Of a DNA stretch of 64,000 nt, positions 54,165 to 63,538 are shown one piece after another (within the stretch, counting starts at the first letter, position 1; the number at the start of each line of letters is the position of its first letter). Where the stretch lies: the NCBI RefSeq assembly GCF_009664855.1, contig NZ_CP045928.1, positions 5,990,518-6,054,517 on the forward strand. The letters run 5' to 3'. The stretch comes from Flavobacterium sp. SLB02 (GTDB lineage: Bacteria > Bacteroidota > Bacteroidia > Flavobacteriales > Flavobacteriaceae). Below the pieces are notes generated by a model that did not search any database, was not told the origin of the DNA, and saw nothing but the letters and a program-made list of their open reading frames with translations. The position numbers and the translations under genes are program-made.

Positions 54165-55282
54165 TGAAATTTACGATTATAACTCACGTAGATCATATTC
54201 AAAGTGAAAATCAATATTTTGGTTATTCTCCATATATTCGTGAAATGAATATTTGGTTTAAGTATATTGATGAAGTAATTATAGTTGCTCCATTAAAAAA
54301 TACAAAACCAACAGAAATTGATATTCCTTATGATCGTAACAAGATTGATTTTCGCCCGGTTCCTGATTTCAATCTGACTAATTTTAAGAATGTTTTAGGT
54401 TTCGTTTTTAAATTACCAATAATTTTTTGGAGAATATTTTGGGCGATGAAAAGAGCAGATCATATTCATTTGCGTTGCCCTGGGAATATGGGGCTAATAG
54501 GATGCCTGATTCAAATATTATTTCCAAAAACAGCAAAAACAGCAAAATATGCAGGTAATTGGGATCCGCAAAGTAAACAACCCTATACATATAAAATTCA
54601 AAAATGGATTTTAAGCAATACTTTTTTGACAAGAAACATGACTGTTTTGGTATATGGAGAATGGAAAAATCAATCTAAAAATATTCAACCTTTTTTTACG
54701 GCTACCTATTCAGAGTCAGAAAAGGAAAACGTTATAAAAGAAAGTTTTGCAAACAAAATAGAATTCATTTTTGTAGGGAGCCTGGTTTCGGGAAAAAATC
54801 CAATGTATGCTATTAAATTAGCTCAGGAATTAATAGAAAAAGGATACAAAACACATCTTAATTTATATGGAGAAGGTTCAGAAATAAATAATTTAGAAAA
54901 CTATATTCAAACAAATAATCTAGAAAAATTTATTGTTTTACACGGAAATCAGAATAAGGAAATCATAAAAAAAGCCTATCAAAAAAGCCATTTGGTGATC
55001 TTGCCTTCTAAAAGCGAAGGTTGGCCAAAAGCTATTGCCGAAGGAATGTTTTGGGGGTGCATTCCTGTGGCGACTAAAGTTTCTTGTTTACCATCTATGC
55101 TAGATTATGGTAATAGAGGTATTTTGTTAGAAATGGATTTAGATAAAGATGTAAATATGATAAAGGAAATCATCACCGACGAAAAAACATTTTTTACTAA
55201 AAGCGCGCTAGCTATGCAATGGTCACAAATTTACACTACAGATCTTTTTGAAACTGAAATTAAAAAGCTATTGACACAATGA
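54164..55282 (+). CDS. Glycosyltransferase family 4
   Basis: A GT-B enzyme of 372 residues. FIFVGSLVSGKNPMYAIKLA opens the C-terminal domain, LNLYGEGSEINNLE follows, and PSKSEGWPKAIAEGMFWGC is the EX7E region. The N-terminal part carries HLRCPGNMG. It overlaps the next GT4 by 4 nt. Confidence 0.88.
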   Translation: MKFTIITHVDHIQSENQYFGYSPYIREMNIWFKYIDEVIIVAPLKNTKPTEIDIPYDRNKIDFRPVPDFNLTNFKNVLGFVFKLPIIFWRIFWAMKRADHIHLRCPGNMGLIGCLIQILFPKTAKTAKYAGNWDPQSKQPYTYKIQKWILSNTFLTRNMTVLVYGEWKNQSKNIQPFFTATYSESEKENVIKESFANKIEFIFVGSLVSGKNPMYAIKLAQELIEKGYKTHLNLYGEGSEINNLENYIQTNNLEKFIVLHGNQNKEIIKKAYQKSHLVILPSKSEGWPKAIAEGMFWGCIPVATKVSCLPSMLDYGNRGILLEMDLDKDVNMIKEIITDEKTFFTKSALAMQWSQIYTTDLFETEIKKLLTQ

Positions 55283-56367
55283 GAATTGTACAAATTATAG
55301 ATTCTTTAGAAACAGGTGGAGCGGAGCGTATGGCGGTAAATTATGCTAACGCATTATCTGAAAAAATAGAATTTTCGGGGTTAGTTGCATCTCGTAAAGA
55401 AGGATTATTATTCAATCAAATTGATAAAAGTGTTTCTTATTTATTTTTGGAAAAAAAGAAAAAAATAGATTTTGGAGCAGTTTTTAGATTACGTAATTAT
55501 TTAAAAAATAATAATATTGAAATAATTCATGCCCATAGTTCCTCATTTTTTATTGCAGTTTTAGTAAAAATGATTTTGCCAAAAATCAAAATCATTTGGC
55601 ATGATCATTACGGGATCTCACAGGATTTGTCTTCTAGAAAAAGTTGGGGTTTAAAAGTAGGATCGTTTTTTTTTATGGCTATTATTTCAGTAAATTTAGA
55701 TTTAAAAGATTGGGCAAAGTCTTATTTATTGTGCTCCAATATTATTTATTTACCGAACTTCATACTGGATTCTTCTGTTTCAAGTGAAAAGGTACAACTA
55801 AATGGATTTGAGAGTAAAAGAATTATTTGTGTAGCAAATCTGCGTCTGCAAAAAAACCATATATTATTGATTGATGCTGCTAACGTAGTAAAAGATAAAT
55901 TTCCAGATTGGACTTTTCATTTATTCGGAAAAGACTTTAATGATTCTTATTCGGATCAGTTAAAGAAAAAAGTTAATGATTTACAACTTCAAAATACAGT
56001 TTATTTTTACGGAACAACAAATAATATAATTTCTTCATTATTACAATGTCAGATTGCTGTTTTGCCTTCTATTTCAGAGGGACTTCCGCTTGCAATTCTA
56101 GAATATGGATTGAATAGATTGCCTGTAATTGCTACAAATGTAGGGGAAATTTCAAAGATTATTAGTTCTGAAAAAGAAGGGTTAATAATAGAATCCAACA
56201 ACCTTAACGCGCTTGTTGCAGCGATTGAAAAATTGATTGAGTCAGAAAAATATAGAAATGAAATAGGTTTGAATTTATATAATAAAGTTCAAAAAGATTT
56301 TAGTGCTGAGACTATTGTTTCCAATTATCTTTTATGGTTGAAATCTTTAATTACTTTTACGGCTTAA
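55279..56367 (+). CDS. Glycosyltransferase family 4
   Basis: A GT-B enzyme of 362 residues with the classic start VQIIDSLETGGAERMAVNYA, HAHSSSFF, RIICVANLRLQKNHILLIDA at the C-terminal domain, and PSISEGLPLAILEYGLNRLPV (EX7E). It overlaps the preceding gene by 4 nt. The polymerase-like gene follows by 10 bp. Confidence 0.92.
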   Translation: MRIVQIIDSLETGGAERMAVNYANALSEKIEFSGLVASRKEGLLFNQIDKSVSYLFLEKKKKIDFGAVFRLRNYLKNNNIEIIHAHSSSFFIAVLVKMILPKIKIIWHDHYGISQDLSSRKSWGLKVGSFFFMAIISVNLDLKDWAKSYLLCSNIIYLPNFILDSSVSSEKVQLNGFESKRIICVANLRLQKNHILLIDAANVVKDKFPDWTFHLFGKDFNDSYSDQLKKKVNDLQLQNTVYFYGTTNNIISSLLQCQIAVLPSISEGLPLAILEYGLNRLPVIATNVGEISKIISSEKEGLIIESNNLNALVAAIEKLIESEKYRNEIGLNLYNKVQKDFSAETIVSNYLLWLKSLITFTA

Positions 56368-56377
56368 AAAATATTAG

Positions 56378-57733
56378 ATGAAGATGAATAATACAAAATT
56401 GTCCTATAGTTTTCTGCTTATACTTCATGCAGTAATTGCTTTGGCTGTTTTTGCAATACCTCTTTTGTCGAAATTATACGCGCTTTTTATTCCAATTGCC
56501 GGTTTTTTTATTATTTATAGAACAAAAAATGCAAATAACGAAGTACTTTATATCGCCGCTTATTTAGTTGGTGTTGAGGTTTTTTTACGAATGACGGGAG
56601 GTAATTTTAATAATGAATTTGTAAAAGTTAATGTTGTTTTTTTCATGCTTTTAGGCATGATATATAGTAATTTTTCGACAAATGCATTTATATATTGGTT
56701 TTTCTTAATTTTATTAATTCCGGGTATTTTAATTACTTCTACGGTTTTCAATCCGGCAATAGATATTAAAAAATCATTAGTTTTTAATTTGTCAGGTCCG
56801 GTTTGTTTAGCCATATCTTCTATATATATGTTTAAAAGAAGAATTCTATTTTCTGATTTACAAAATGTAGTAGTTGCGATGGGATTACCAATAGTGAGTA
56901 CGACAGTATATTTGTTTTTATTCAATCCTAGTGTCAGAGATATAGTGACAGGAACACAATCTAATTTTGAAACTTCAGGAGGATTTGGACCTAATCAGGT
57001 TTCTACTGCATTAGGTTTAGGAATGTTTGTCTTTTTTACACAATTAGTACTGTTCTCAAAATCAAAAATGGCAATTGTTATAAATAGCTTTTTACTGCTC
57101 TTTATAACTTATAGAGGAATTGTTACTTTTTCAAGAGGTGGTATTATAACAGCAGTTGTTATGATAGTCTGCCTGTTGTTTTTATTATATAAATTTTCTA
57201 ATACAAGAGGAAAAAGTAAGTTTGTTTTGGTTTTTATTCTAACAGGTTTAATGGCAGTAGGAGTATGGACCTATTCTTCTTTTCAAACTAAAGGTCTTAT
57301 TGAAAAACGATATGCAAATCAGGATGCTCGCGGTAGAGAAAAGAAAGACCGATTAGGAGGTAGAGAACAAATTATGAATGAAGAGACAACACTTTTTTTA
57401 GAAAATCCTCTTTTAGGTGTTGGAGCGGGAATGGGAAAACAAATTAGAAAAGAAAGATTTGGTGATGATGCGGCTTCGCATAATGAAATTACTCGAATGT
57501 TTAGCGAACACGGGCTGTTTGGTATTTTTGGATTATTGGTACTTTTTATAACTCCCTTTATTGTTTATGTTAATAATAGACAGCATTTGTATTTTTTATC
57601 TTTTTTTGTCTTTTGGCTCTTGACGATAAATCATGCCGCAATGCGAACGGCAGCTCCGGCTTTTGTATATGCAATGTCGCTTTTGTTAGTTCAGGTTAAA
57701 ATTCCGGAAAAAGCTGAGGATTCGGTAGATTAA
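56378..57733 (+). CDS. O-antigen polymerase/ligase-like membrane protein (Wzy_C type)
   Basis: A polytopic protein of 451 residues with about 11-12 hydrophobic segments. The large periplasmic loop has ENPLLGVGAGMGK and AASHNEITRMFSEHGLFGI, the Wzy_C/O-antigen ligase signature, and RGGIITA earlier. It could polymerise repeat units or ligate a glycan to an acceptor. It is the second polymerase-type gene of the locus, unrelated to the EpsG-like one. The start is ATGAAGATG at 56378; the second ATG (56384) is equally possible. Confidence 0.85.
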   Translation: MKMNNTKLSYSFLLILHAVIALAVFAIPLLSKLYALFIPIAGFFIIYRTKNANNEVLYIAAYLVGVEVFLRMTGGNFNNEFVKVNVVFFMLLGMIYSNFSTNAFIYWFFLILLIPGILITSTVFNPAIDIKKSLVFNLSGPVCLAISSIYMFKRRILFSDLQNVVVAMGLPIVSTTVYLFLFNPSVRDIVTGTQSNFETSGGFGPNQVSTALGLGMFVFFTQLVLFSKSKMAIVINSFLLLFITYRGIVTFSRGGIITAVVMIVCLLFLLYKFSNTRGKSKFVLVFILTGLMAVGVWTYSSFQTKGLIEKRYANQDARGREKKDRLGGREQIMNEETTLFLENPLLGVGAGMGKQIRKERFGDDAASHNEITRMFSEHGLFGIFGLLVLFITPFIVYVNNRQHLYFLSFFVFWLLTINHAAMRTAAPAFVYAMSLLLVQVKIPEKAEDSVD

Positions 57734-57750
57734 TATCTGTTTTTTTATAA

Positions 57751-57758
57751 TACATTTG
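57751..57758 (+). promoter_or_regulatory. TAnnTTTG (-7) element before the WcaJ-like gene
   Basis: TACATTTG matches the -7 consensus, 33 bp before the ATG at 57791. No TTG is found 17-23 bp upstream, so it is an incomplete promoter that could allow separate expression of the last locus gene. Confidence 0.35.
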
Positions 57759-57790
57759 CCTCAAGTTTAAGCCCCTAACAAACTGAATAA

Positions 57791-59185
57791 ATGTTCTCTA
57801 CTACTAAAATGCATTTTGAAATTTCAGAAAGAAAAATATTACTTATTTTCTTTGATGCTGTTTTTATTTTATCGGCATTATATATATTAAGCTTGATATT
57901 TGATTATAATTACTTTGTTTTTAATACAAGTAATTTTATAAGCTTTTTTTTACTTATTAGTTATGTATATGTTTTCGGATTAATATTCGAAATGTATAAT
58001 TTGCAGGTTGCAAGTAATCAATTGCAAATTCTTCAAAGTGTAGTGTTTACCGGAACAGCTTCAAGTTTGGCTTATTTATTTACGCCTGTTTTATCTCCGG
58101 AATTACCAAAGCAGCGTTTGATTATATTTATTTTTTATTTTACAATAATCGGGACATTATTGTTATGGCGATTGTTCTATGTTTATTTTCTTGCTTCACA
58201 ACGATTTTCTCAAAATGTCGTTTTAATATGTGATCAAAATCAGGTAGAAGAATTGGTTTTAGGATTGGAAAGCGTTGACCCGCATTATAAAATTGCTGGC
58301 TTTGTAAATTCAGATTCTATATCTGAAGAAAATTTAAATTTTCATTATGTAAAAGAAGTGAAGAAAAAGGATTTGGAAGCTTTTGTATCTAAAAATCAAA
58401 TTTCTGAAATTATAATTGCTTCTCAAAAAACAGACGGAATTACTGCTGATTTATATCAACAATTACTTCACTTATTAGAATCCGGGAATGTTATTCGCGA
58501 ATATACCCAGGTTTATGAAAGTAAGACGCAGCGTATTCCAGTGCAATATATTGCCAGGGATTTCTACAGATTTTTCCCTTTTAGCAGAAGTAATAGTAAC
58601 AGGCTTTACTTGTTTTTGGTACGTTCTATGGAGTTTTTATTTTCTTTTATAGGGCTATCGGCTTGTGTTGTTTTTATTCCTCTAATTTATATTGTAAACT
58701 TTTTTGCAAATAAAGGCCCATTATTTTACACTCAGCAGCGCGTTGGCAAAAACGGAGTTGTCTTTGAAATTTATAAGTTTAGAACGATGGTTGAAAATTC
58801 TGAATCGAACGGAGTTGTTTTTGCAACTTCAAACGACAGACGTATAACTCCATTTGGCAAAATGATGCGTAAATCCAGAATAGACGAATTACCTCAGTTT
58901 TTCAATGTTTTAAAAGGTAATATGGCGGTTATTGGACCAAGACCAGAGCGGCCGTTTTTTGTTGAGAAAATAGCGCGTGTAATGCCATTTTATGAAACAA
59001 GGCATGTTATAAAACCAGGACTTACAGGCTGGGCTCAGGTAAACTATTCTTACGGAGAATCTATAGAAGAAAGTTTGGTAAAACTGCAGTATGATTTATA
59101 CTATATCAAACACCGAAGTATTTTTCTCGATTTAAGTATCACTTTTAAAACGATCACTACAGTTTTATTTTACCGCGGACAATAA
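57791..59185 (+). CDS. Polyprenyl glycosylphosphotransferase, WcaJ/WbaP-like
   Basis: This 464-residue protein has four N-terminal membrane helices (within about 10-130), a Rossmann-like soluble domain (about 140-245), a fifth membrane helix (about 275-300) and the catalytic domain. Motifs are TQQRVGKNGVVFEIYKFRTM, the IDELPQFFNVLKGNMAVIGPRPERP block and PGLTGWAQVNYSYG. It starts a glycan by transferring hexose-1-P (often Glc or Gal) to undecaprenyl phosphate. It is the second initiating transferase beside PglC and the last plus-strand gene of the locus. Confidence 0.93.
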   Translation: MFSTTKMHFEISERKILLIFFDAVFILSALYILSLIFDYNYFVFNTSNFISFFLLISYVYVFGLIFEMYNLQVASNQLQILQSVVFTGTASSLAYLFTPVLSPELPKQRLIIFIFYFTIIGTLLLWRLFYVYFLASQRFSQNVVLICDQNQVEELVLGLESVDPHYKIAGFVNSDSISEENLNFHYVKEVKKKDLEAFVSKNQISEIIIASQKTDGITADLYQQLLHLLESGNVIREYTQVYESKTQRIPVQYIARDFYRFFPFSRSNSNRLYLFLVRSMEFLFSFIGLSACVVFIPLIYIVNFFANKGPLFYTQQRVGKNGVVFEIYKFRTMVENSESNGVVFATSNDRRITPFGKMMRKSRIDELPQFFNVLKGNMAVIGPRPERPFFVEKIARVMPFYETRHVIKPGLTGWAQVNYSYGESIEESLVKLQYDLYYIKHRSIFLDLSITFKTITTVLFYRGQ

Positions 59186-59188
59186 TGC

Positions 59189-60325
59189 TTAGATAATAAT
59201 CGGAATACGTTTTTTATTTCTAATGGCAACTCTCACTAAAACAAATCCGCTTGTAATAATCATTGGTAAAACAATCAGGAAATGTGCTTTATTGATTAGA
59301 AAAATAGCATAAACTACCAAAAATAGTAAGTGTAAAACTGCAAATCGATACGTCCATCTTTTGTTTTTGATAACGGAAAAAAGGAGTAAAACCAATAATA
59401 ATGGGCTAAATAAAAGCACATTGTAATTCATCGCCAGTTCGTGGTGAAAGGAATAAAATCCCATAAAAACAAAAAAGGTTCCTATAAAAGATAAAATTAA
59501 AAGATAGATTTTATCCACTATTTTATTGTGGGCAAGAACTACAAAGGCAAGAATAAAAAGATAAGTATAAACGTTATTCCACCATGAACCTGGAGTTTCT
59601 TTTTCAAAACGTAATAGTGTATTTGTTTTAGCAACTAAAGCTTTATTCTGATAAGTAGTTTTCTCTAAACTATTTTTTAATTCAAAAGGCAGAAATATTT
59701 TAGTTCCCAATTGATCTACTTTTGTTCCAAAAATGATACTTGTTCCCAATTGATCATAAAAATGACCATTGAAGTATGGGAATAAAATAGATCTATAGGT
59801 GATATCTGTAGCTCCTTTTTTTGTAATAACAGTACCATTCAAACTTTTATTGATAATATCCACTACCATTGATGTGCAGTTTTTATCAATAAACTTATAA
59901 GTGTAAAAACGATCTTCAGAAGCTAATGTGGTATTTAAATTATCAAAAAGTCTTTGTTTTGCGTCCTGAGGAATAGGAAGTTCTTGCTCAAATACACTCC
60001 TTTTTTCATTATTATATTCTTCAATAAACTCCGGAAACGAATGTAGAATTACAAAATATTGTAAATCTCCTTTTGCGAATTTTGCAACAAAGTTTGGTGT
60101 TCTAAAATCAAAAGCACCGTAGTTATACACAACATCAATATTGTTTTCGGGATCAGCAACTCGTATGGCCGTGTGACCAAAATAAGAATAGGTTTCATTG
60201 CCTAATCCGCAAGTGAGGACACTTATTTTAGCATCTTTCGATAAGGGGAGATTTTGACTAAACCCAATAAAACTTAGTAATAATAGTAAACTAAAAAGTG
60301 CTTTTTTGAAAATGACATTTTTCAT
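59189..60325 (-). CDS. DUF4105/Lnb-type protein (possible lipoprotein N-acyltransferase)
   Basis: This 378-residue protein has a signal peptide (ending GFSQ), a DUF4105 periplasmic domain with His51 in SYFGHTAIR and Cys150 in DKNCTSMV, then about four C-terminal membrane helices (from about 250). The Lnb-type reading, in which the periplasmic His/Cys domain acylates lipoproteins, is based on the family as I recall it; the gene's own activity is not proven. It lies 36 bp downstream of the PorV-like gene on the same strand, and its stop is 3 bp from the end of the polysaccharide locus. Confidence 0.8.
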   Translation of the reverse strand: MKNVIFKKALFSLLLLLSFIGFSQNLPLSKDAKISVLTCGLGNETYSYFGHTAIRVADPENNIDVVYNYGAFDFRTPNFVAKFAKGDLQYFVILHSFPEFIEEYNNEKRSVFEQELPIPQDAKQRLFDNLNTTLASEDRFYTYKFIDKNCTSMVVDIINKSLNGTVITKKGATDITYRSILFPYFNGHFYDQLGTSIIFGTKVDQLGTKIFLPFELKNSLEKTTYQNKALVAKTNTLLRFEKETPGSWWNNVYTYLFILAFVVLAHNKIVDKIYLLILSFIGTFFVFMGFYSFHHELAMNYNVLLFSPLLLVLLLFSVIKNKRWTYRFAVLHLLFLVVYAIFLINKAHFLIVLPMIITSGFVLVRVAIRNKKRIPIII

Positions 60326-60361
60326 GATTTAAAATTTTAAGAAGTTTATGGTTTGCAAATT

Positions 60362-61429
60362 TTATCTAAAGATACCTAAATCTACTTTTAAAGAAAAAAT
60401 ATTTGAGTACAAAGCGGTACTTTGGTTTCCTAAGTCAGTCAGAGCATAGTCAATCTGAATGCCTTTATACTTAAAACCCAGACCAATGTTAGGCTGGAAA
60501 TTCAATTTTTCAGTATTGTCTAGTTGTGTTGCATTCTGGAAATTTCCCACTCCGGCTCTTAAAAAAACAAGGTTGGTATATCCAAATTCAAATCCTACAG
60601 CAGGATCAATACTTACTACTTTAGATGAAATAATATCGTTCGTTTGTTCAAAACGCATATTCAGGTTTGTGGCAACCAAAAGGCTATAGTCATTATGAAA
60701 ATCGAACGTTCTGGAAACTCCCAATTGCGCCTTTGGTAAAGTAATTTCGGTACTTTCAGGTAATTCATTATTTTCTCCGGGAATTGCATTGGCAATTTTT
60801 GCATATTCCTCTTCATCAATATTCCAAACATTATAAGTTGTTGTAATATCGCGAAGCATTAAACCGAATTTCCAGTTATTTCGCTCGAACTGAAGTCCAA
60901 CATCAAATCCAAATCCCCATGAATTTGCAAATTTCCCGATAATTCGTCGAATAATTTTTGCATTCACCCCATATTGAAATCCTTCAACAGGCAGCTTTCT
61001 GGCATAAGAAAAAGTAAAACCATAATCGGCAGTCGAAAACAAACTGATTCGGTTATAATCAATATTTCCCTGATTGTCGATTAATTGAGTGGTATCCATA
61101 ATATCATCGACACCAAAACGAATCATCGAAATTCCCCAGGCGCTTCGGTCGTCAATAGGGCTTGCGTATGCGATATAATCGTATTGCGCAATATTCGCAA
61201 AATAGTTGGCATGCATTAATGAAATTTGATGATCTTCAAGATTGGTTAAGCCTGCTGGATTCCAATAAACGGAATTTACATCATTTGTAGAAGCGGTAAC
61301 TGCACTTGACATTCCCAAAGCTGCTGCATCGACTCCAATATTCATAAATTCATTCGAATATTTTCGAACAGTTTGTGCATATTGTAACGTACAATTCCAA
61401 CAAAATAAAAGCAGCAGGATTTTCTTCAA
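60362..61429 (-). CDS. porV2: PorV/PorQ-family outer-membrane protein (PorV2-like)
   Basis: This 355-residue protein has a signal peptide (ending LQYAQ), the N-terminal GVDAAALGMSSAVTAST and VYWNPAGL segment typical of PorV/PorQ proteins, and alternating beta-barrel strands to the end. The family belongs to the outer-membrane side of type IX secretion and shuttles or docks cargo. It is shorter than PorV proper, which fits the PorV2 paralogue; the name is a best guess. It precedes the Lnb-type gene in a two-gene operon. Confidence 0.8.
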   Translation of the reverse strand: MKKILLLLFCWNCTLQYAQTVRKYSNEFMNIGVDAAALGMSSAVTASTNDVNSVYWNPAGLTNLEDHQISLMHANYFANIAQYDYIAYASPIDDRSAWGISMIRFGVDDIMDTTQLIDNQGNIDYNRISLFSTADYGFTFSYARKLPVEGFQYGVNAKIIRRIIGKFANSWGFGFDVGLQFERNNWKFGLMLRDITTTYNVWNIDEEEYAKIANAIPGENNELPESTEITLPKAQLGVSRTFDFHNDYSLLVATNLNMRFEQTNDIISSKVVSIDPAVGFEFGYTNLVFLRAGVGNFQNATQLDNTEKLNFQPNIGLGFKYKGIQIDYALTDLGNQSTALYSNIFSLKVDLGIFR

Positions 61430-61470
61430 CGGATATTTTTTTGCAGATCTGAGTCTGTTTTAATTTTTAC

Positions 61471-61497
61471 CAAAAATATAATATTTTACTCAGCAAA
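61471..61497 (-). promoter_or_regulatory. Possible promoter for the PorV2-like operon
   Basis: On the minus strand TATTTTTG (61478 to 61471) fits TAnnTTTG, about 42 bp before the start at 61429. A TTG (61496 to 61494) lies 15 bp upstream, slightly closer than the usual 17 or more. The rest of the 240-bp divergent spacer (61430-61669) shows nothing else recognisable. Confidence 0.4.
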
Positions 61498-61669
61498 TTT
61501 ATTCCTTTTGAGAAATATTATAAAAGATGGATTTTAAATAAAAAAAACTTTAGAAACTAAGCTTCCCATTTACTTTTTTAAAAGATTGATATAATTTTTT
61601 TATACTAATAGTATAAATTGTCACTTATTATGCGAAATTTGTGGTTGCAATTATCAAAAAATATAAATC

Positions 61670-62386
61670 ATGAATATCAAAAAGCACATTCCTAATTTAA
61701 TTACATTAATCAATTTGTTTTGTGGTTGTATAGCCGTTGTTTTTGTTTCACAAGGCGATTATTTAATGGCTTTTTATATGGTTTGTTTAGGAATCTTTTT
61801 TGATTTTTTTGATGGTTTTTTTGCCAGATTATTTAAAGTTTCAAGTCCGCTTGGTTTGCAATTAGATTCTTTGGCCGATATGGTAACCAGCGGAGTTGTA
61901 CCGGGATATATCATGTATACAATGTTTTTAAAAAGCGCTAATCCTCATGAAGTAATTGGCTCAGTTTTTATTCCTTTCTTAGGATTTATTGTAACCTTGG
62001 GTTCTTGCTACAGATTAGCAAATTTTAATATCGATACGCGTCAGACAGATTCATTTATTGGTTTGCCAACACCGGCAAATGCGCTGTTTATTTTAAGTCT
62101 TCCTTTAGTTTTAGAATATTCAGATTCTTTAGCCGTATTCGAAATCCTAACCAATCGCTGGGTTTTGTTTGTTATAACATTATGTAGTGCTTATATTTTG
62201 AATGCGGAAATTCCTTTATTTGCTTTAAAAATCAAGAAATTTACTCTGAAAGATAATGTGCTTCAAATAGTATTTTTGTTGGTTTCGTTGCTTTTATTAG
62301 TAGGACTCCAATACATGGCAATTCCTTTAATTATCATTTTTTATGTATTATTATCAGTTGTTAATAATATGTTTTTGAAAAAGTAG
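61670..62386 (+). CDS. pssA: CDP-diacylglycerol-serine O-phosphatidyltransferase
   Basis: It makes phosphatidylserine from CDP-diacylglycerol and serine in the inner membrane. The CDP-alcohol phosphotransferase motif DG-x2-AR-x8-G-x3-D-x3-D is exact at residues 48-70 (DGFFARLFKV through SLAD). About seven membrane helices are present; 238 residues. It is followed by the lysozyme-like gene after 10 bp. Confidence 0.94.
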   Translation: MNIKKHIPNLITLINLFCGCIAVVFVSQGDYLMAFYMVCLGIFFDFFDGFFARLFKVSSPLGLQLDSLADMVTSGVVPGYIMYTMFLKSANPHEVIGSVFIPFLGFIVTLGSCYRLANFNIDTRQTDSFIGLPTPANALFILSLPLVLEYSDSLAVFEILTNRWVLFVITLCSAYILNAEIPLFALKIKKFTLKDNVLQIVFLLVSLLLLVGLQYMAIPLIIIFYVLLSVVNNMFLKK

Positions 62387-62396
62387 TTGTATCTGA

Positions 62397-63257
62397 ATGG
62401 CAAGAAAAACGACTACCCGAAGAACTTCTTATTCACGAAAATCGAAACCTCAGAAATCGTTTTTTGCAAGAGTAATTCGCTTTATTATTTATTCTTTTTT
62501 TGTGTTACTCTTTTTTTTTGCAGTTTATCATTATCGTGATGGACTGGCATATTATCTTGGTTTTAAATCAAATAAAGTTTTAGACGAAGATGCTGTAGAT
62601 AAACATTTATCTGATGTTAGAAACATTAAAGTACTTGAAAATCATAAAGGAAAAGTAATAGGAATTGATGTATCTGAATTTCAGGGAAAAGTACAATGGG
62701 ATGAAGTTGAGGTATTAGAAGAGAAATATCCTGTACAATTTGTTTTTGTTCGCGCAACTGCGGGCAATGACAGAGTTGACAGACAGTTTAGAAAAAATTG
62801 GGAAGGAGCAAAAGAGCATAAAATCATACGCGGAGCCTATCATTATTACCGCCCGAATGAAAACTCTATCGAGCAGGCCAATCTTTTTATTAAAACAGTA
62901 AAATTGCAAAAAGGTGATTTACCACCAGTTTTAGATATAGAGAGATTGCCAAAAAATCAACCTTTAGATAGTTTAAAAAAAGGATTGAAGCGTTGGCTCA
63001 ATAAAGTAGAAGCCCATTATCAGGTGCGTCCTATAATTTATTCAGGCGAACGTTATTACAGTGATTTTTTGAAAGAAGAATTTGGAGAATATTTATTTTG
63101 GATAGCCAATTACAATTTCTACAGAGAAAAAATTGAAGACGATTGGCTTTTTTGGCAGTTTACAGAAAAAGCTTCTCTGCCTGGAATCAAACATCGGGTT
63201 GATGTAAATATTTATAACGGCGATTTAGAACAGCTGCAGTTTATTACGGTTGAATAA
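62397..63257 (+). CDS. GH25 (lysozyme-like) protein with N-terminal anchor
   Basis: This 286-residue protein has a basic N-terminus, a membrane helix at about 26-45 and a glycoside hydrolase 25 domain from about 86. Catalytic-site residues are Asp91 (GIDVSEFQG), the GAYHYYRP strand, and Asp180/Glu182 in PPVLDIE. It should cleave the muramic acid-GlcNAc bond of peptidoglycan in the periplasm. It is probably co-transcribed with pssA. Confidence 0.9.
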   Translation: MARKTTTRRTSYSRKSKPQKSFFARVIRFIIYSFFVLLFFFAVYHYRDGLAYYLGFKSNKVLDEDAVDKHLSDVRNIKVLENHKGKVIGIDVSEFQGKVQWDEVEVLEEKYPVQFVFVRATAGNDRVDRQFRKNWEGAKEHKIIRGAYHYYRPNENSIEQANLFIKTVKLQKGDLPPVLDIERLPKNQPLDSLKKGLKRWLNKVEAHYQVRPIIYSGERYYSDFLKEEFGEYLFWIANYNFYREKIEDDWLFWQFTEKASLPGIKHRVDVNIYNGDLEQLQFITVE

Positions 63258-63272
63258 GTTTTCAGTCTCAGT
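63258..63272 (+). repeat. 15-bp flavobacterial intergenic repeat, copy 1
   Basis: GTTTTCAGTCTCAGT, identical to 63539-63553. It is followed by CAGTTTTCAGTGTG, a variant of the same theme. It lies between the convergent GH25 and DUF5808-like genes. Confidence 0.6.
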
Positions 63273-63306
63273 CACAGTTTTCAGTGTGTTCTTGCTATGC
63301 TTTAAT

Positions 63307-63528
63307 TTATTTCAATAAAAAAACCAGAGCAATTATTATCACCAGAGGTAATAGGAGTAGTACAGAATAAGGGTTAGCAAGGTTTAGTGTGTAACCCATC
63401 CATTCAATTCTTTTTGGAGGTAGTAACCTTTTGTCTTTCGGATTATAATAAAAGAAGCATAAATACCATTTTTTTGGATCTTTATGCCAATTGTCATAAT
63501 CTTCCTGAGTTGGTTTTTCTGACTTCAT
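63307..63528 (-). CDS. Small DUF5808-like membrane protein
   Basis: This 73-residue protein has a soluble N-terminus rich in Trp, Lys and Asp (DNWHKDPKKWYLCFFYYN, PKDKRLLPPKR), then TLNLANPYSV and a C-terminal membrane helix (about 53-72). The WxxDPxxW, YYNPxD and xLNxANP pattern fits DUF5808. No function is known. It lies downstream of lptB on the same strand, with a repeat-containing 82-bp spacer. Confidence 0.72.
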   Translation of the reverse strand: MKSEKPTQEDYDNWHKDPKKWYLCFFYYNPKDKRLLPPKRIEWMGYTLNLANPYSVLLLLPLVIIIALVFLLK

Positions 63529-63538
63529 TTTTAAATTA

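Noticed and set aside
61618..61641. TTG and GAAATTTG before pssA as a promoter
   Set aside because: The -7 box lacks the initial T, and the spacing of 13 bp is too short for the flavobacterial consensus.
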